Positions 36,318 through 45,284 of a DNA stretch of 64,000 nt are shown here, in pieces. Position numbers and translations under genes: made by a program. A model generated the notes under the pieces. The model saw only the letters and a program-made list of their open reading frames with translations. It was not told the origin of the DNA and did no database searches. This DNA comes from Croceicoccus ponticola (GTDB lineage Bacteria > Pseudomonadota > Alphaproteobacteria > Sphingomonadales > Sphingomonadaceae), in NCBI RefSeq assembly GCF_004004515.1, contig NZ_RXOL01000001.1, positions 682,001 through 746,000 on the forward strand, in the 5' to 3' direction. The first letter of the stretch is position 1; every line of letters starts with the position of its first letter.

Positions 36318-37397
36318 ATGGACACGCTCAAGCGCTTCTACGGCTTTTCGCTCATCTTCACGCTGATCTGCCTTGGCCTTGGCGCTTGGTACGGTCTGGC
36401 CAGCACCGGGACTGTTTCCGGCACCGCGCAGATCCTTTGGATCATCGTGGTGCTGTCGGTGCTCGAAATATCGCTGAGCTTCGACAACGCGGTAGTGAAT
36501 GCCTCGGTTTTGAAGGACATGGACCATGTCTGGCAAAAGCGGTTCCTGACCTGGGGCATTCTGTTCGCAGTGTTCGGCATGCGGATTGTGTTCCCGCTCG
36601 CGATCGTGGCCATCGCCGCAGGGCTTGGCCCGGTAGAGGCAATGAACTTGTCGCTCAACGACCCGCTCGAATACGAACGGATCGTCTCCAGCGCCCATGT
36701 CGGCATCGCCGGTTTCGGCGGTGCATTCCTTGCCATGGTCGGCCTCAAGTTCTTTTTCGACGGCGAAAAAGACATTCACTGGATCGGATCGGTCGAACGG
36801 TTCCTTGGTCGTTTCTCGGCCCTTCCCGCAGCCGAGATCGCGCTATTGCTATTAAGCCTTTGGGGCATCTCGTTGCTGCTGTCTGACGCAGACGCGCTGA
36901 CCTTCCTGATCGCGGGCATTCTCGGCCTCGTCACCTTCATCGCGGTCGAAGGCGTCAGCACGCTGCTGGAATTGCACGAGGAAAAACAGCGTCTTGCCGG
37001 GGCGGCCGTTCGCAGCGGGCTTGGCGGATTTCTCTATCTCAACATCCTCGACGCCAGTTTCAGCTTCGACGGGGTGATCGGGGCCTTTGCGCTCTCGAAC
37101 AACATGATCGTCATCGCGCTCGGCCTTTCGATCGGCGCTCTGTTCGTGCGGTCCATGACCATTCATCTTGTCGAAAAGGGCACGCTGGCCGAATACCGGT
37201 ACCTTGAACATGGCGCGTTCTGGGCGATCATCGTGCTGGGCGCGATCATGCTGCTATCGGCGAAGTTCCACATTCCCGAAACGATCACCGGGCTGATCGG
37301 CGCCATTCTCATCGGCCTTTCGCTGTGGTGGTCGATGCGTTTCAAGAAACGCCACCCCGACCACGACGCGCATATCGCAGGCCCGGCCGCCGATTGA
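36318..37397 (+). CDS. DUF475 (TerC-related) integral membrane protein
   Basis: A 359-residue membrane protein with about nine helices. The pattern LEISLSFDNAVVNASVLKDMD in the second helix and NILDASFSFDGVIGAFALSNNMIVIALGLSIGALFVRS later gives paired acidic FDNA/FDGV motifs. These are shared with TerC-like proteins that are linked to metal efflux or tellurite resistance. The substrate is unknown. The short soluble loop DGEKDIHWIGSVERFLG lies between the halves. It abuts prsR without a gap (stop 37397, convergent stop 37398). Confidence 0.85.
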   Translation: MDTLKRFYGFSLIFTLICLGLGAWYGLASTGTVSGTAQILWIIVVLSVLEISLSFDNAVVNASVLKDMDHVWQKRFLTWGILFAVFGMRIVFPLAIVAIAAGLGPVEAMNLSLNDPLEYERIVSSAHVGIAGFGGAFLAMVGLKFFFDGEKDIHWIGSVERFLGRFSALPAAEIALLLLSLWGISLLLSDADALTFLIAGILGLVTFIAVEGVSTLLELHEEKQRLAGAAVRSGLGGFLYLNILDASFSFDGVIGAFALSNNMIVIALGLSIGALFVRSMTIHLVEKGTLAEYRYLEHGAFWAIIVLGAIMLLSAKFHIPETITGLIGAILIGLSLWWSMRFKKRHPDHDAHIAGPAAD

Positions 37398-38774
37398 TCA
37401 GCCGGACAAGTCGTACTGCTTCATCAGGTCGTACAGCGTCGGGCGGCTGATCCCCAGCATCCGCGCGGTCGAACTGATGTTGCCCTCGCTACGCGACAGT
37501 GCATGGCGGATGACACGGCGGTCGGCCTGTTCACGCGCGGCCTTCAGGTTCAGCGCGCTGACGATTTCGTCGTCGGGGTCGGCAAGGTCGAGATCTTCCG
37601 CACTGACGACCTTGCCGTCGGACATTATGACCGCGCGCTTCACCCTGTTTTCCAGTTCACGCACGTTGCCCGGCCATGGCCACGCGTCGATGGCGGCGAG
37701 CGCATCCGATGAAAAGCCGGTGACTTTCGGGTTCATCTCGCCGGCGAATTTGTGCAAGAAATGCCGGGCCAGCAAGGGCGCATCGCCCGGCCTGTCTGCC
37801 AGTGACGGGATGGTCACGACGATTTCGGCCAGCCGGTAATAGAGGTCCTCGCGGAACGTCCCTTCGGCGATCATCGCCTGAAGGTCGCGGTGCGTGGCGC
37901 ACACGATGCGGGTGTCGATCGCGATGGACTTGCGCCCGCCGATCCGTTCCAGCGTGCGTTCCTGCAAAAACCGCAGCAGCTTGGCCTGCAACGCCAGCGG
38001 AATGTCGCCCAGTTCGTCGAGGAACAGGGTTCCGCCTTCGGCCATTTCGATCTTGCCTTCGCGAGTGCTCGTCGCCCCGGTGAAGCTGCCCTTTTCGTGG
38101 CCGAACAGTTCGGATTCCAGCAAGTGTTCGGGGATCGCGGCGCAGTTGATCGCGACAAAGGCACCGCCGCGACGCGGGCTGGCATCGTGCAAACCGCGGG
38201 CCAGAAGCTCCTTGCCCGTCCCGCTTGCCCCCAGCAACAAGACCGAGACATCGGCGGGCGCCACGCGTTCAATGGTGCGCGCAACCCGAACCATCTCAGG
38301 CGCGGAGGTGATGAGCGTGCCGAGTACGCGGCTTTCCTCGCCCGTCCTGGCCGATAAGGTCCTGTTCTCGCGCTCTATCTCGCACAAGTTCAGCGCGCGC
38401 CGGACGATCAGCGACAGTTCCTCGATCTTCACCGGCTTGGCATAGAAATCGTATGCCCCGCGCTCGATCGCCTGCAACGCGCTTTCGTGCGCGCCGTGGC
38501 CGCTGGCGATGATGACCTTGGTGTCGGGCTTCAATTCCATGATCGCGTCGAGAATGGCAAACCCCTCGCTCGTCCCGTCAGGATCGGGCGGCAAGCCAAG
38601 GTCAAGCGTCACGACATCGGGCGCCTCGGACCGCAACGCAGTGATCGCCGCGTCGCGGTCACCGACACAGGTTACGTCGAAATCGTCCCAGGCCCATTTT
38701 AGCTGGGTCTGCAGCCCGGGATCATCCTCGATTACCAGAAGCTTGGGGAGCCCGCCTCCCTTCTTGCCAGCCAT
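37398..38774 (-). CDS. prsR: PEP-CTERM/XrtA-system response regulator PrsR
   Basis: A sigma54-activator-type regulator of 458 residues: a receiver domain with DDPG acid pair and the Asp in VTLDLGLPPD, then a AAA+ domain. The AAA+ domain has Walker A GASGTGKELLA, the GAFTGA-type loop FTGATSTREGKIEMAEGGTLFLDE, and a C-terminal Fis-type helix-turn-helix (GNISSTARMLGISRPTLYDLMKQYDLSG). The GAFTGA loop reads GSFTGA. This architecture and the paired kinase match PrsR, which controls PEP-CTERM exopolysaccharide genes. The start overlaps the prsK stop (TAATG). Confidence 0.88.
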   Translation of the reverse strand: MAGKKGGGLPKLLVIEDDPGLQTQLKWAWDDFDVTCVGDRDAAITALRSEAPDVVTLDLGLPPDPDGTSEGFAILDAIMELKPDTKVIIASGHGAHESALQAIERGAYDFYAKPVKIEELSLIVRRALNLCEIERENRTLSARTGEESRVLGTLITSAPEMVRVARTIERVAPADVSVLLLGASGTGKELLARGLHDASPRRGGAFVAINCAAIPEHLLESELFGHEKGSFTGATSTREGKIEMAEGGTLFLDELGDIPLALQAKLLRFLQERTLERIGGRKSIAIDTRIVCATHRDLQAMIAEGTFREDLYYRLAEIVVTIPSLADRPGDAPLLARHFLHKFAGEMNPKVTGFSSDALAAIDAWPWPGNVRELENRVKRAVIMSDGKVVSAEDLDLADPDDEIVSALNLKAAREQADRRVIRHALSRSEGNISSTARMLGISRPTLYDLMKQYDLSG

Positions 38775-40897
38775 TACGCCACATTCCTTTCAGGCAATGC
38801 TGGGAGAGCGGTCGCCAATGGTTCGGCCGCCTTTGCCGATGCCTCTGCCCGGTCGAGCCAGATGATGAAACGCGATCCGATACCGAGCCGCGATTCGACT
38901 TCGAGCCGTCCGCCCATCGCCCGGACCAGTTCGCGCGCTTCGAAGGCGCCTATGCCAAAGCCATCGGCCTTGGTCGACACGAACGGCTTGAACAATGTCG
39001 TTTGCACGAATTCCGGCGACATGCCGCAGCCCTTGTCGGCGATCTCGATCCCCGCCAGCCGGTCGGTGCCAGGAAAGCTGACATCGATGCCGCGTCCCGG
39101 TCCGCTAGCCTCCAGTGCGTTGCGCGCGATGTGGCGCAGCACCTGGTCCAGCGCCTCTCGGTCGCCTCGCAACGCTCCGCCGCCGCCCGGTCCGACATGG
39201 ACCAACCCCGATGCGATCTCGACCGCCAGCGCGCTGCGAACGACCTCTGCCGGGCAAAGCGGTTGCAGCGCGCCGACCCCGTGACCGCCATAGTTGGACA
39301 ACCGGCCCAGCAATGTTTCCAGCCGCCCCGTCGCACTGCGCAGCGTGACCAGCATGTCGGCGCGAAAGGCCGGCTTTTCGATGTGACGTTCGGCATTCGA
39401 TACGACCAGACCCAACTGGCTGGCGAGGTTTTTGATATCATGCATGACAAAGGCCATGCGACGGTTGAATTCGTCGAACCGCGCCGCCTCCAGCAAAGCG
39501 CGTTGCGCATGGTTTTCCGATAAGTGCGCGGCCAGTTGCTGGCCAACGATCCGCATCAGGTCGAAATCCTCCCAGTCCAGCGTGCGGGCATAGACCGGGC
39601 GGGCCAGCACCACGATCCCGGCAAGCCTTCCGTCGACCTGCAACGGAACGAGCGCCCATGCGCTGGGATTGGAAAGCAGCCATGGCGGCACGAGATGCCG
39701 CTCGGCACGATTGCCGTCGAGCGCTCGCACCGCGTCTAGCGCGATGGCCGTGTTCGTTCGTTCGAACGTGGCCAGAGTTGTCGCCGAGATTGCCTGCGCC
39801 GGCACCTCGATCGACCAGTTCCACCTCGCGGCAAGAGCCATCTGCCCATCGTCAGTCGGGGACAGAAGCAGGCCTGCCGGACTGTCGACGATATCGGCCA
39901 GCGACTGCACCGCGCGCTGTTCCAGGGGAGCGGCCGCCTCCAGCGGCCCGGCGATGGTGCGCGACAGGCGCAGCCATTCGTCGCGATAATCGTAGCGGTG
40001 GCGGAAAAAGTTGCGGACGACCGCTTCGCGCAACCAGCCGCGAAACCCTCTCGACGCCACAAGCGCGCCGACGAACACGGCCAGCATAACGGAGCCGAAC
40101 CGGCTCAGCGTGCCAAAGCCAAGGTCGCTGCGCGCCATGGCGCCGTCGATGCTGAACAGTGCGAACAGGTATAACGAAATGACCAGCAGCGAGAGGCTTT
40201 GGAACGTGACGCTGCGCGAAGGAGAAAACCGGCGGATTGCGGTTTGACGCCCATCCAGCCAGACCATCGTCGCAACAGCGGTCCATACGAATGAACGGGC
40301 AAACAGGACGGCGACCGGCAAGTCTCCGGCAAGGTAAGCCAGCGCGTAGACATTGAGTTCGAAGCCCCAGGCCATGACCAAGGCGCCCGACATCCACCTA
40401 ATGCGCGCACGCTGCTGCGCCCCTGCACCGACATAAAGGTTATGGATCAGAACCAGCATGCCGATCACGAAAAGCATGTGGAATATGTTCGACACCCGCG
40501 CGACCCGTTCGAATGCCACCGGCAGCGTGAAGACGTCCGACAATGCGACGAGAGGCACCTGCAACAGTTCGGTCAGCGCCAATGCCGCAATCATGGGGCC
40601 GACAGGGCGAAGGCTGGCATGGCGACCGTCGGCGGCGAACATGGCGCGCAACACGGCAAGCCACATCAGGTTGCGCAGCCCGGCCACTAGCCATAACGCA
40701 CGCGGATCGATGACGCCGGGGCTGCTGGCCAGCAGGTGCACCGCACTAGCGCCCAGCGCCGCGATGACCAGCGCACGGCTCTGATCAGGCCGCTCGCGCC
40801 GCCAGAGGGCGAATGCCACGAACAGGCACGCCAGCGCACTGGCCGCGAGCGCCGCGGTCGACAGGATTGCCCAGATGGGATCGGCGGACGTCAGCAC
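38774..40897 (-). CDS. prsK: PEP-CTERM/XrtA-system sensor histidine kinase PrsK
   Basis: A 707-residue membrane kinase. About eight hydrophobic segments fill residues 1-300, then a GAF-like domain (around 330-470), a kinase core with MAFVMHDIKNLASQLGLVVSNAERH (His in the MHDIKN H-box, the PrsK-type pattern), and a HATPase domain with RHIARNALEASG and DKGCGMSPEFVQTTLFKPFVSTKADGFGIGAFEARELV. It is translationally coupled to prsR. No exosortase, PEP-CTERM substrate or EPS gene lies in the window. Confidence 0.88.
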   Translation of the reverse strand: MLTSADPIWAILSTAALAASALACLFVAFALWRRERPDQSRALVIAALGASAVHLLASSPGVIDPRALWLVAGLRNLMWLAVLRAMFAADGRHASLRPVGPMIAALALTELLQVPLVALSDVFTLPVAFERVARVSNIFHMLFVIGMLVLIHNLYVGAGAQQRARIRWMSGALVMAWGFELNVYALAYLAGDLPVAVLFARSFVWTAVATMVWLDGRQTAIRRFSPSRSVTFQSLSLLVISLYLFALFSIDGAMARSDLGFGTLSRFGSVMLAVFVGALVASRGFRGWLREAVVRNFFRHRYDYRDEWLRLSRTIAGPLEAAAPLEQRAVQSLADIVDSPAGLLLSPTDDGQMALAARWNWSIEVPAQAISATTLATFERTNTAIALDAVRALDGNRAERHLVPPWLLSNPSAWALVPLQVDGRLAGIVVLARPVYARTLDWEDFDLMRIVGQQLAAHLSENHAQRALLEAARFDEFNRRMAFVMHDIKNLASQLGLVVSNAERHIEKPAFRADMLVTLRSATGRLETLLGRLSNYGGHGVGALQPLCPAEVVRSALAVEIASGLVHVGPGGGGALRGDREALDQVLRHIARNALEASGPGRGIDVSFPGTDRLAGIEIADKGCGMSPEFVQTTLFKPFVSTKADGFGIGAFEARELVRAMGGRLEVESRLGIGSRFIIWLDRAEASAKAAEPLATALPALPERNVA

Positions 40898-40993
40898 GGC
40901 TTACGCTGCGGCCCGAACGAACGATATCGAAGGTAGCGGACGGAAAGTTGAGCCATGCGCCCAGCCTACCGCCTGCATGGTAAATGCAGCGTA

Positions 40994-41031
40994 AAGAAAA
41001 CCCCCCGGAAACCGTGCTGGGCTTCCGGGGG
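40994..41031 (-). terminator. Intrinsic terminator of the small membrane protein gene
   Basis: On the minus strand the stem CCCCCGGAA/TTCCGGGGG (41023-41031 with 41002-41010) is followed by a run rich in T (complement of 40994-41000). It lies 42 bases after the stop of the 94-residue gene and about 97 bases before the prsK start. Confidence 0.75.
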
Positions 41032-41072
41032 AAATTTATCCGGTCGCCGCGCAATGGCGGCGAGAAACTCGG

Positions 41073-41357
41073 TTATTCGGCAATCTTGTCCGCAGCGGCA
41101 TCGGCAGCTTCGCCGACATTCTGTGCCGCTTCGCCAACGCTGCTGGCGGCATCGGCAATGGCGTTGTCCTTTGCCACTTCGGACGAACTGTCCCGCATCA
41201 ACAAAAATGCGCCAACGACGAGCGCAAGGGCAAGAATAACGAATATCGCCCAGCCGGCACCACCACGCGACCGTTCGGGACGATCATGAATGATTTCCGT
41301 ATGCGTATGCGTGTCGCCAGTTGGCGTGCGCGTCTCGATAATTCTTTCTTCAACCAT
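41073..41357 (-). CDS. Small single-pass membrane protein, function unknown
   Basis: A 94-residue protein with a charged, polar N-terminal 30 residues (MVEERIIETRTPTG start), one membrane helix (GWAIFVILALALVVGAFLLM, about residues 35-54), and an alanine-rich acidic amphipathic tail with repeated A-A/V-G-E-A-A patterns. The topology is probably N-in with the tail outside. ATG 41357 has AGGAGA upstream and a terminator follows. It was not matched to any family. Confidence 0.7.
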   Translation of the reverse strand: MVEERIIETRTPTGDTHTHTEIIHDRPERSRGGAGWAIFVILALALVVGAFLLMRDSSSEVAKDNAIADAASSVGEAAQNVGEAADAAADKIAE

Positions 41358-41461
41358 CGTACCGTCTCCTCTGATCCGTTTGCGCTACAAACGTATGTTG
41401 CCGCAATGCGGTTCCGGAAGCGGATTGCCGTGTCCGAATTTCTAATCGGAAACGACCGAGG

Positions 41462-41611
41462 TTACCCTTCGAGAAGATTGTCGAGCGTCTTTTGAAATGC
41501 ACCTGTGCTGATGGCTTCTCGCCTTGTCACAGATTCGAACCAGGCGGCGATTTCACCCATGGGCGCATCGTTGTCAGAGCGGGCGTCGATCGAAGATTTT
41601 ACGTTGTTCAT
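41462..41611 (-). CDS. Small protein of 49 residues, function unknown
   Basis: An unlisted small frame, ATG 41611 to TAA 41462. It encodes a polar, acidic protein with one Trp (G-E-I-A-A-W-F-E-S-V) and a C-terminal helix-like end A-F-Q-K-T-L-D-N-L-L-E-G. A GAGG lies 10 bases before the start. It is divergent from the pseudo-receiver regulator, and the two share a 165-base gap with two inverted repeats. Coding is inferred from frame, ribosome-binding site and composition. Confidence 0.45.
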   Translation of the reverse strand: MNNVKSSIDARSDNDAPMGEIAAWFESVTRREAISTGAFQKTLDNLLEG

Positions 41612-41653
41612 GAGAGCTAATCCTCAGAGTTCCGCCACATAAACACACGCACC

Positions 41654-41724
41654 TGACATTAGTGTCAATAGTTCCGATGGACAAAAATCCCGCGCACATG
41701 TGTTTTGTTGCAAACCCGCAACAA
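41654..41724. promoter_or_regulatory. Two inverted repeats in the divergent promoter region
   Basis: TGACA-TTAG-TGTCA (41654-41667) and TTGTTGC-AAACCC-GCAACAA (41705-41724) are perfect inverted repeats in the gap between the 49-residue gene and the regulator gene. They could be operators for that regulator. The wider 41612-41776 gap holds no other gene. Confidence 0.4.
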
Positions 41725-41776
41725 GCAGTTTGTTCCCGCATTGCAAATCGTGCCCGTTTGAACGACGGTGCGTAAG

Positions 41777-42415
41777 ATGATTGCGCACCCCACGTTTGAT
41801 GTCGGATGGCTGGATGACTGTTCCAGCGATGATCGCGCCGCCATTCTCGAAGCCGGGCGTTTCGTGGACCGGCGATTCGCGGCATCGGGCATTGCTTGCG
41901 TAAGTCTGGGAATGCCCGATTTCCGTTTGCGTATTTCCGCACGATTGAGCCACGGATGCAGGGTTCTTGCGCTCGGGACCATTGCGAACAAGGCTCAGCG
42001 CATCGCGGCTTTGGCTGCCGGGGCACATGAATTTCTGACGACCGGCCCCATCGACCCCATTCAAATGGGCGCGCGATTGCAGTTTATGGTCACGGGCACC
42101 TCTATTCCCTTGGATCTCAAGATCGAACCGGCCGAACGAACACTTGTCGTCGGCGGCGTGAGCCACGCCCTGTCCGAACGAGAGCTTGTGCTGTGCGCCG
42201 CACTGGTCGCGGCGCAAGGTGGTTTTGTAACGCATGAACGGCTGCTGGAACTGGTTTGGGACAACCGCTACACTGATCGGCAGCACCTACGTGTCGCTAT
42301 TGCGCGGTTGCGTCGCAGGATCGAACCCGAACCCGACCTGCCCCGCTATCTGCTCGTTGAACCTGCGATCGGATACCGGATCGGCAGCGGTCTCCCGGCC
42401 CGGCCGGCACCGTAG
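41777..42415 (+). CDS. OmpR-family winged-helix regulator with degenerate receiver domain
   Basis: About 212 residues. The C-terminal ~100 residues form an OmpR/PhoB winged helix (SHALSERELVLCAALVAAQGGFVTHERLLELVWDNRY, then RQHLRVAIARLRRRIEPEPDLP). The N-terminal half looks like a receiver (CRVLALGTIANKAQRIAALAAGAHEFLTTGPIDP), but the phospho-acceptor position reads SLGMPD and the conserved TKP Lys is replaced (TTGP). It thus probably works without phosphorylation. ATG 41777 or GTG 41768 could be the start. No kinase is adjacent. Confidence 0.72.
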   Translation: MIAHPTFDVGWLDDCSSDDRAAILEAGRFVDRRFAASGIACVSLGMPDFRLRISARLSHGCRVLALGTIANKAQRIAALAAGAHEFLTTGPIDPIQMGARLQFMVTGTSIPLDLKIEPAERTLVVGGVSHALSERELVLCAALVAAQGGFVTHERLLELVWDNRYTDRQHLRVAIARLRRRIEPEPDLPRYLLVEPAIGYRIGSGLPARPAP

Positions 42416-42440
42416 AGCAGGCCCGTAGCCGACAGGTTTG

Positions 42441-44237
42441 CTACATGTAGAAAAAGACGAGCATCAACGACAACGTCGTCGCCATCAGCGCAACCAGCGG
42501 AACGCCGGTACGCATGTAATCGCTGAAATTGTAACGCCCTTCGTCCATGATCAGCATGTTCGTCTGATAGGCGATGGGCGTTGCGTAACACAGGTTGCAA
42601 CCGAACAGCACGGCCAGCACCAGCGGCTCCGGCGGCAAGCCCAGGGTCTGCGCGATGTTGAAGGCAATCGGAGTTCCCACCGTCGCCGCTGCCGCGTTCG
42701 ATGCAAAGTTGGTCAAAAGCGTCACGAACAGCATGACGCAGGCGAGGATCATGGCCGGGGGCAAATGTTGCAGTCCGGCCGACATCACGCCGCCCAACCA
42801 CGCCGCCGCCCCGCTTTCCAGGATAACTCGACCGATGGCGATGCTGGCTGCGACCAATACGATCACGTTGGCCGAAAGCGCCCGGCCCACGCGGTTGAAC
42901 TTTACGCAACCGGTGACGAACATCAGGATCGCACCCGCCAACGCGGATACGGCAATGGGCCACAATCCCATGCTGGCCGTGGCCACCGAACCGAACATGA
43001 TCACGGCCGCCAACAGCGCCTTCGACCTGCGCGGCACTTCCGTCACACCCTCCAGCAGCAGCAGCCGGTCGCTCTCGGCGAACTCCTCGATCTCTGCCAG
43101 CGGCCCCATGACCAGCAGCACGTCGCCGGGGCGAAGCTGAAGCTCAGAATATTCGTGGCGCCCTTGATCGGGTCCGCGCTGTTGCTGGTGGATGCCGAGC
43201 ACGGCAACCCCGAACTGCCCGGCCACGCCTGATGACGGGATGGTCAGGCCGACAAGACGCGATTCGGCCGTAAGCGCCATTTCCACCACAACGACGTCGC
43301 TGCCCTTGCTTTTGGCAGCGGCGCCGATGCGTTCGATGACCCACGCCGGGGCCACCCTCGCCTTCAACGTGCGCAAGGCATCTTCGAGCGCCGTATGCGT
43401 ACCACTGACCGGCAGGCGTGAATTTGCCGTGATCTGGCGGTCCAGCGAACCTTCAAAGGCAAAACCGTCAGGCAGACGAGTCTGCAGGTCGCGCGGCGTC
43501 TGCCCGACAAGATCGCTGTCGTCGTCGACCCGCAGGGTCGCGGCGAATGTCCGGCGATTGCGGGTAAAGTTCGTGCCATTGTCAGGCAACAGTCGCGGCA
43601 TCACGAGCCAAAGGTAGGGCAAGGCCACCAGCGCCGCGACCGCGACGATTGGCGTAAAATCGAACACGCGCATCGGCGCCATGCCAAGATCGGCCGCGAT
43701 CGAAACTACCAGCAAGTTGGTGGACGTGCCGATCGTCGTCGCCATGCCGCCAATCAGCACGGCGGCGTTGAGCGGGATCAGCGTCTTGGACGCCGCCATC
43801 GCGCCTTTTTCCGCCAGACCGACGAAAACCGGAAGCAGCAGAACCAGAACGGGCGTGTCATTGACCATCGTCGACAGGACCATCGCCAGCAACAAGGACA
43901 CCAACATGCCAAGCTGGGTGTTGATCTTCCACACGCTGGCCAGAAGGCGCGTTACAGGTTCCAGCGCGCCGGTCACGACCAGCCCGCGGCCCATCACCAT
44001 CAGCGCACATATCGTGATCAGCGCCGGATGGCCAAAACCTGAAAAGGCAAGAGCAAGCCCGTCGGTCTGGTGCTGGCCGTCGAGAGGAAAGAAATAGAGC
44101 CCCAGCGCGATCAACGCGATCGTGACCAGGCTGACGATTTCCGTCGCGACACGCCCCCGGGCGAAAGCGACGAACATCGATATCGTCAGGATCATCGCGG
44201 CCAACGCGTGAAGGGAAGGCATGCCCGGCATCAGCAT
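42441..44237 (-). CDS. SLC13/DASS-type transporter with RCK_C domains
   Basis: A 598-residue membrane protein. Membrane halves (residues ~1-200 and ~400-598) surround a soluble middle of about 200 residues. The conserved SLC13 motif MATTIGTSTNLLVVSIAADLGM is near residue 165, and the second-half counterpart is NAAAATVGTPIAFNIAQTLGL. The middle has a TrkA_C/RCK_C-like block (ESRLVGLTIPSSGVAGQFGVAVLGI, then LRPGDVLLVMGPLAEI). Such carriers take up sulfate or dicarboxylates in bacteria; cargo is not assigned. Several nearby ATGs (44237, 44228, 44219) could be used. Confidence 0.83.
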   Translation of the reverse strand: MLMPGMPSLHALAAMILTISMFVAFARGRVATEIVSLVTIALIALGLYFFPLDGQHQTDGLALAFSGFGHPALITICALMVMGRGLVVTGALEPVTRLLASVWKINTQLGMLVSLLLAMVLSTMVNDTPVLVLLLPVFVGLAEKGAMAASKTLIPLNAAVLIGGMATTIGTSTNLLVVSIAADLGMAPMRVFDFTPIVAVAALVALPYLWLVMPRLLPDNGTNFTRNRRTFAATLRVDDDSDLVGQTPRDLQTRLPDGFAFEGSLDRQITANSRLPVSGTHTALEDALRTLKARVAPAWVIERIGAAAKSKGSDVVVVEMALTAESRLVGLTIPSSGVAGQFGVAVLGIHQQQRGPDQGRHEYSELQLRPGDVLLVMGPLAEIEEFAESDRLLLLEGVTEVPRRSKALLAAVIMFGSVATASMGLWPIAVSALAGAILMFVTGCVKFNRVGRALSANVIVLVAASIAIGRVILESGAAAWLGGVMSAGLQHLPPAMILACVMLFVTLLTNFASNAAAATVGTPIAFNIAQTLGLPPEPLVLAVLFGCNLCYATPIAYQTNMLIMDEGRYNFSDYMRTGVPLVALMATTLSLMLVFFYM

Positions 44238-44316
44238 TCAGGCTACCAGCCGAACCGTCGCCGCGCCACCGACCCCGTCGCCATGCGACAAGATCGATCG
44301 AGCGAGATTGCGAAAA

Positions 44317-44400
44317 TGGTGCCCCTGGCCCGACTCGAACGGGCACGTCTTGCGACAAACGATTTTGAGTCGTTCGCGTCTACCATTCCGCCACAGGGGC
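44317..44400 (-). tRNA. tRNA-Leu (anticodon CAA)
   Basis: The 84-base gene has the acceptor pairing GCCCCTG with CAGGGGC, the discriminator A and an encoded CCA. The anticodon loop CTCAAAA gives CAA for TTG codons, and a short class II variable arm is present. It lies between the SLC13 transporter and the inositol-monophosphatase gene on the same strand. Confidence 0.95.
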
Positions 44401-44426
44401 ACTGACCCGGCATGTGCGGGAAGCCG

Positions 44427-44455
44427 CTCTTAGCCGGGCCTTTTAACTCCTTCAA
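44427..44455 (-). promoter_or_regulatory. Promoter of tRNA-Leu
   Basis: On the gene strand TTGAAG (44455-44450) and TAAGAG (44432-44427) are 17 bases apart. The -10 lies 26 bases before the tRNA. The -35 overlaps the last codons of the phosphatase gene. Confidence 0.45.
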
Positions 44456-45273
44456 GCCGGCTTCAGCGAAGATGCAAGAAGCTTGTGGAGGCGCGAATGG
44501 AGGACATCGTTGCCGGCAAGGATGGTCTGGTCGCAAATTTCCAGCGAACGCCCACGCCAGTCGGACACGAAACCGCCGGCTTCGCGCACCAGAAGGCATC
44601 CCGCCGCGGTATCCCACGGCTTCAGGCCCGCTTCCCAGAAACCCTCGTAACGTCCTGCGGCAAGCCATGCCAGATCGAGCGACGCGGCACCGAACCGGCG
44701 AAGACCGGCGACGCGCGGTGCGATTTCGCCCGCGATCTGAGCCCATTGCGGGAAACTGCCCTGCCCGTTGAACGGAATGCCCGTCGCGACGATCGATTCG
44801 GAGAGCTCGCGCCGTGCCGAAACGCGCAGGCGCGCATCGTGCAGCCATGCCCCGCGGCCCTTTTCGGCCCAGTAGCTTTCGTCCGTCATGGGCTGGTAAA
44901 CCAGCGCATGGGTGACTTCGCCCCAGCCCGAACCGTCCAGTTTGGGTTCCTGTACCGCGATCGAAATCGCAAAGTGCGGAATACCGTGAAGGAAGTTCGT
45001 CGTGCCGTCGAGCGGATCGATAATGAAACGCGGCTTGCCCTCTTCACCGTCGATCTGGCCCGATTCTTCCAGCAGGAAGTTCCAGCCAGGTCGCGCGACC
45101 TTAAGCTCGTCCCACAATGCGCGTTCGGCTGCGCGGTCAGCCTTGGACACGAAGTCGGCGGGACCCTTGTGGCTGACCTGAAGATGGGCGACTTCGCCAA
45201 AATCGCGGCGCAGACGGTTGCCCGCCTTGCGCGCGGCGCGCTCCATGACGCGAATAAGACCAGTAATTGCCAT
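44452..45273 (-). CDS. suhB: Inositol-1-monophosphatase family protein (SuhB-like)
   Basis: The 273-residue protein has the Mg-dependent phosphatase motifs in order: Glu in FLLEESG (about residue 68), DPLDGTTNFLHGIPHF (near 83-98), and LKPWDTAAGCLLVREAGG (near 215-232). Substrates of the family include inositol monophosphate and related sugar phosphates; the E. coli counterpart also helps rRNA transcription. ATG 45273 precedes a helix with ITGLIRVMERAARKAGN. It follows efp by 11 bases on the same strand. Confidence 0.88.
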   Translation of the reverse strand: MAITGLIRVMERAARKAGNRLRRDFGEVAHLQVSHKGPADFVSKADRAAERALWDELKVARPGWNFLLEESGQIDGEEGKPRFIIDPLDGTTNFLHGIPHFAISIAVQEPKLDGSGWGEVTHALVYQPMTDESYWAEKGRGAWLHDARLRVSARRELSESIVATGIPFNGQGSFPQWAQIAGEIAPRVAGLRRFGAASLDLAWLAAGRYEGFWEAGLKPWDTAAGCLLVREAGGFVSDWRGRSLEICDQTILAGNDVLHSRLHKLLASSLKPA

Positions 45274-45284
45274 GATGATCGCCC

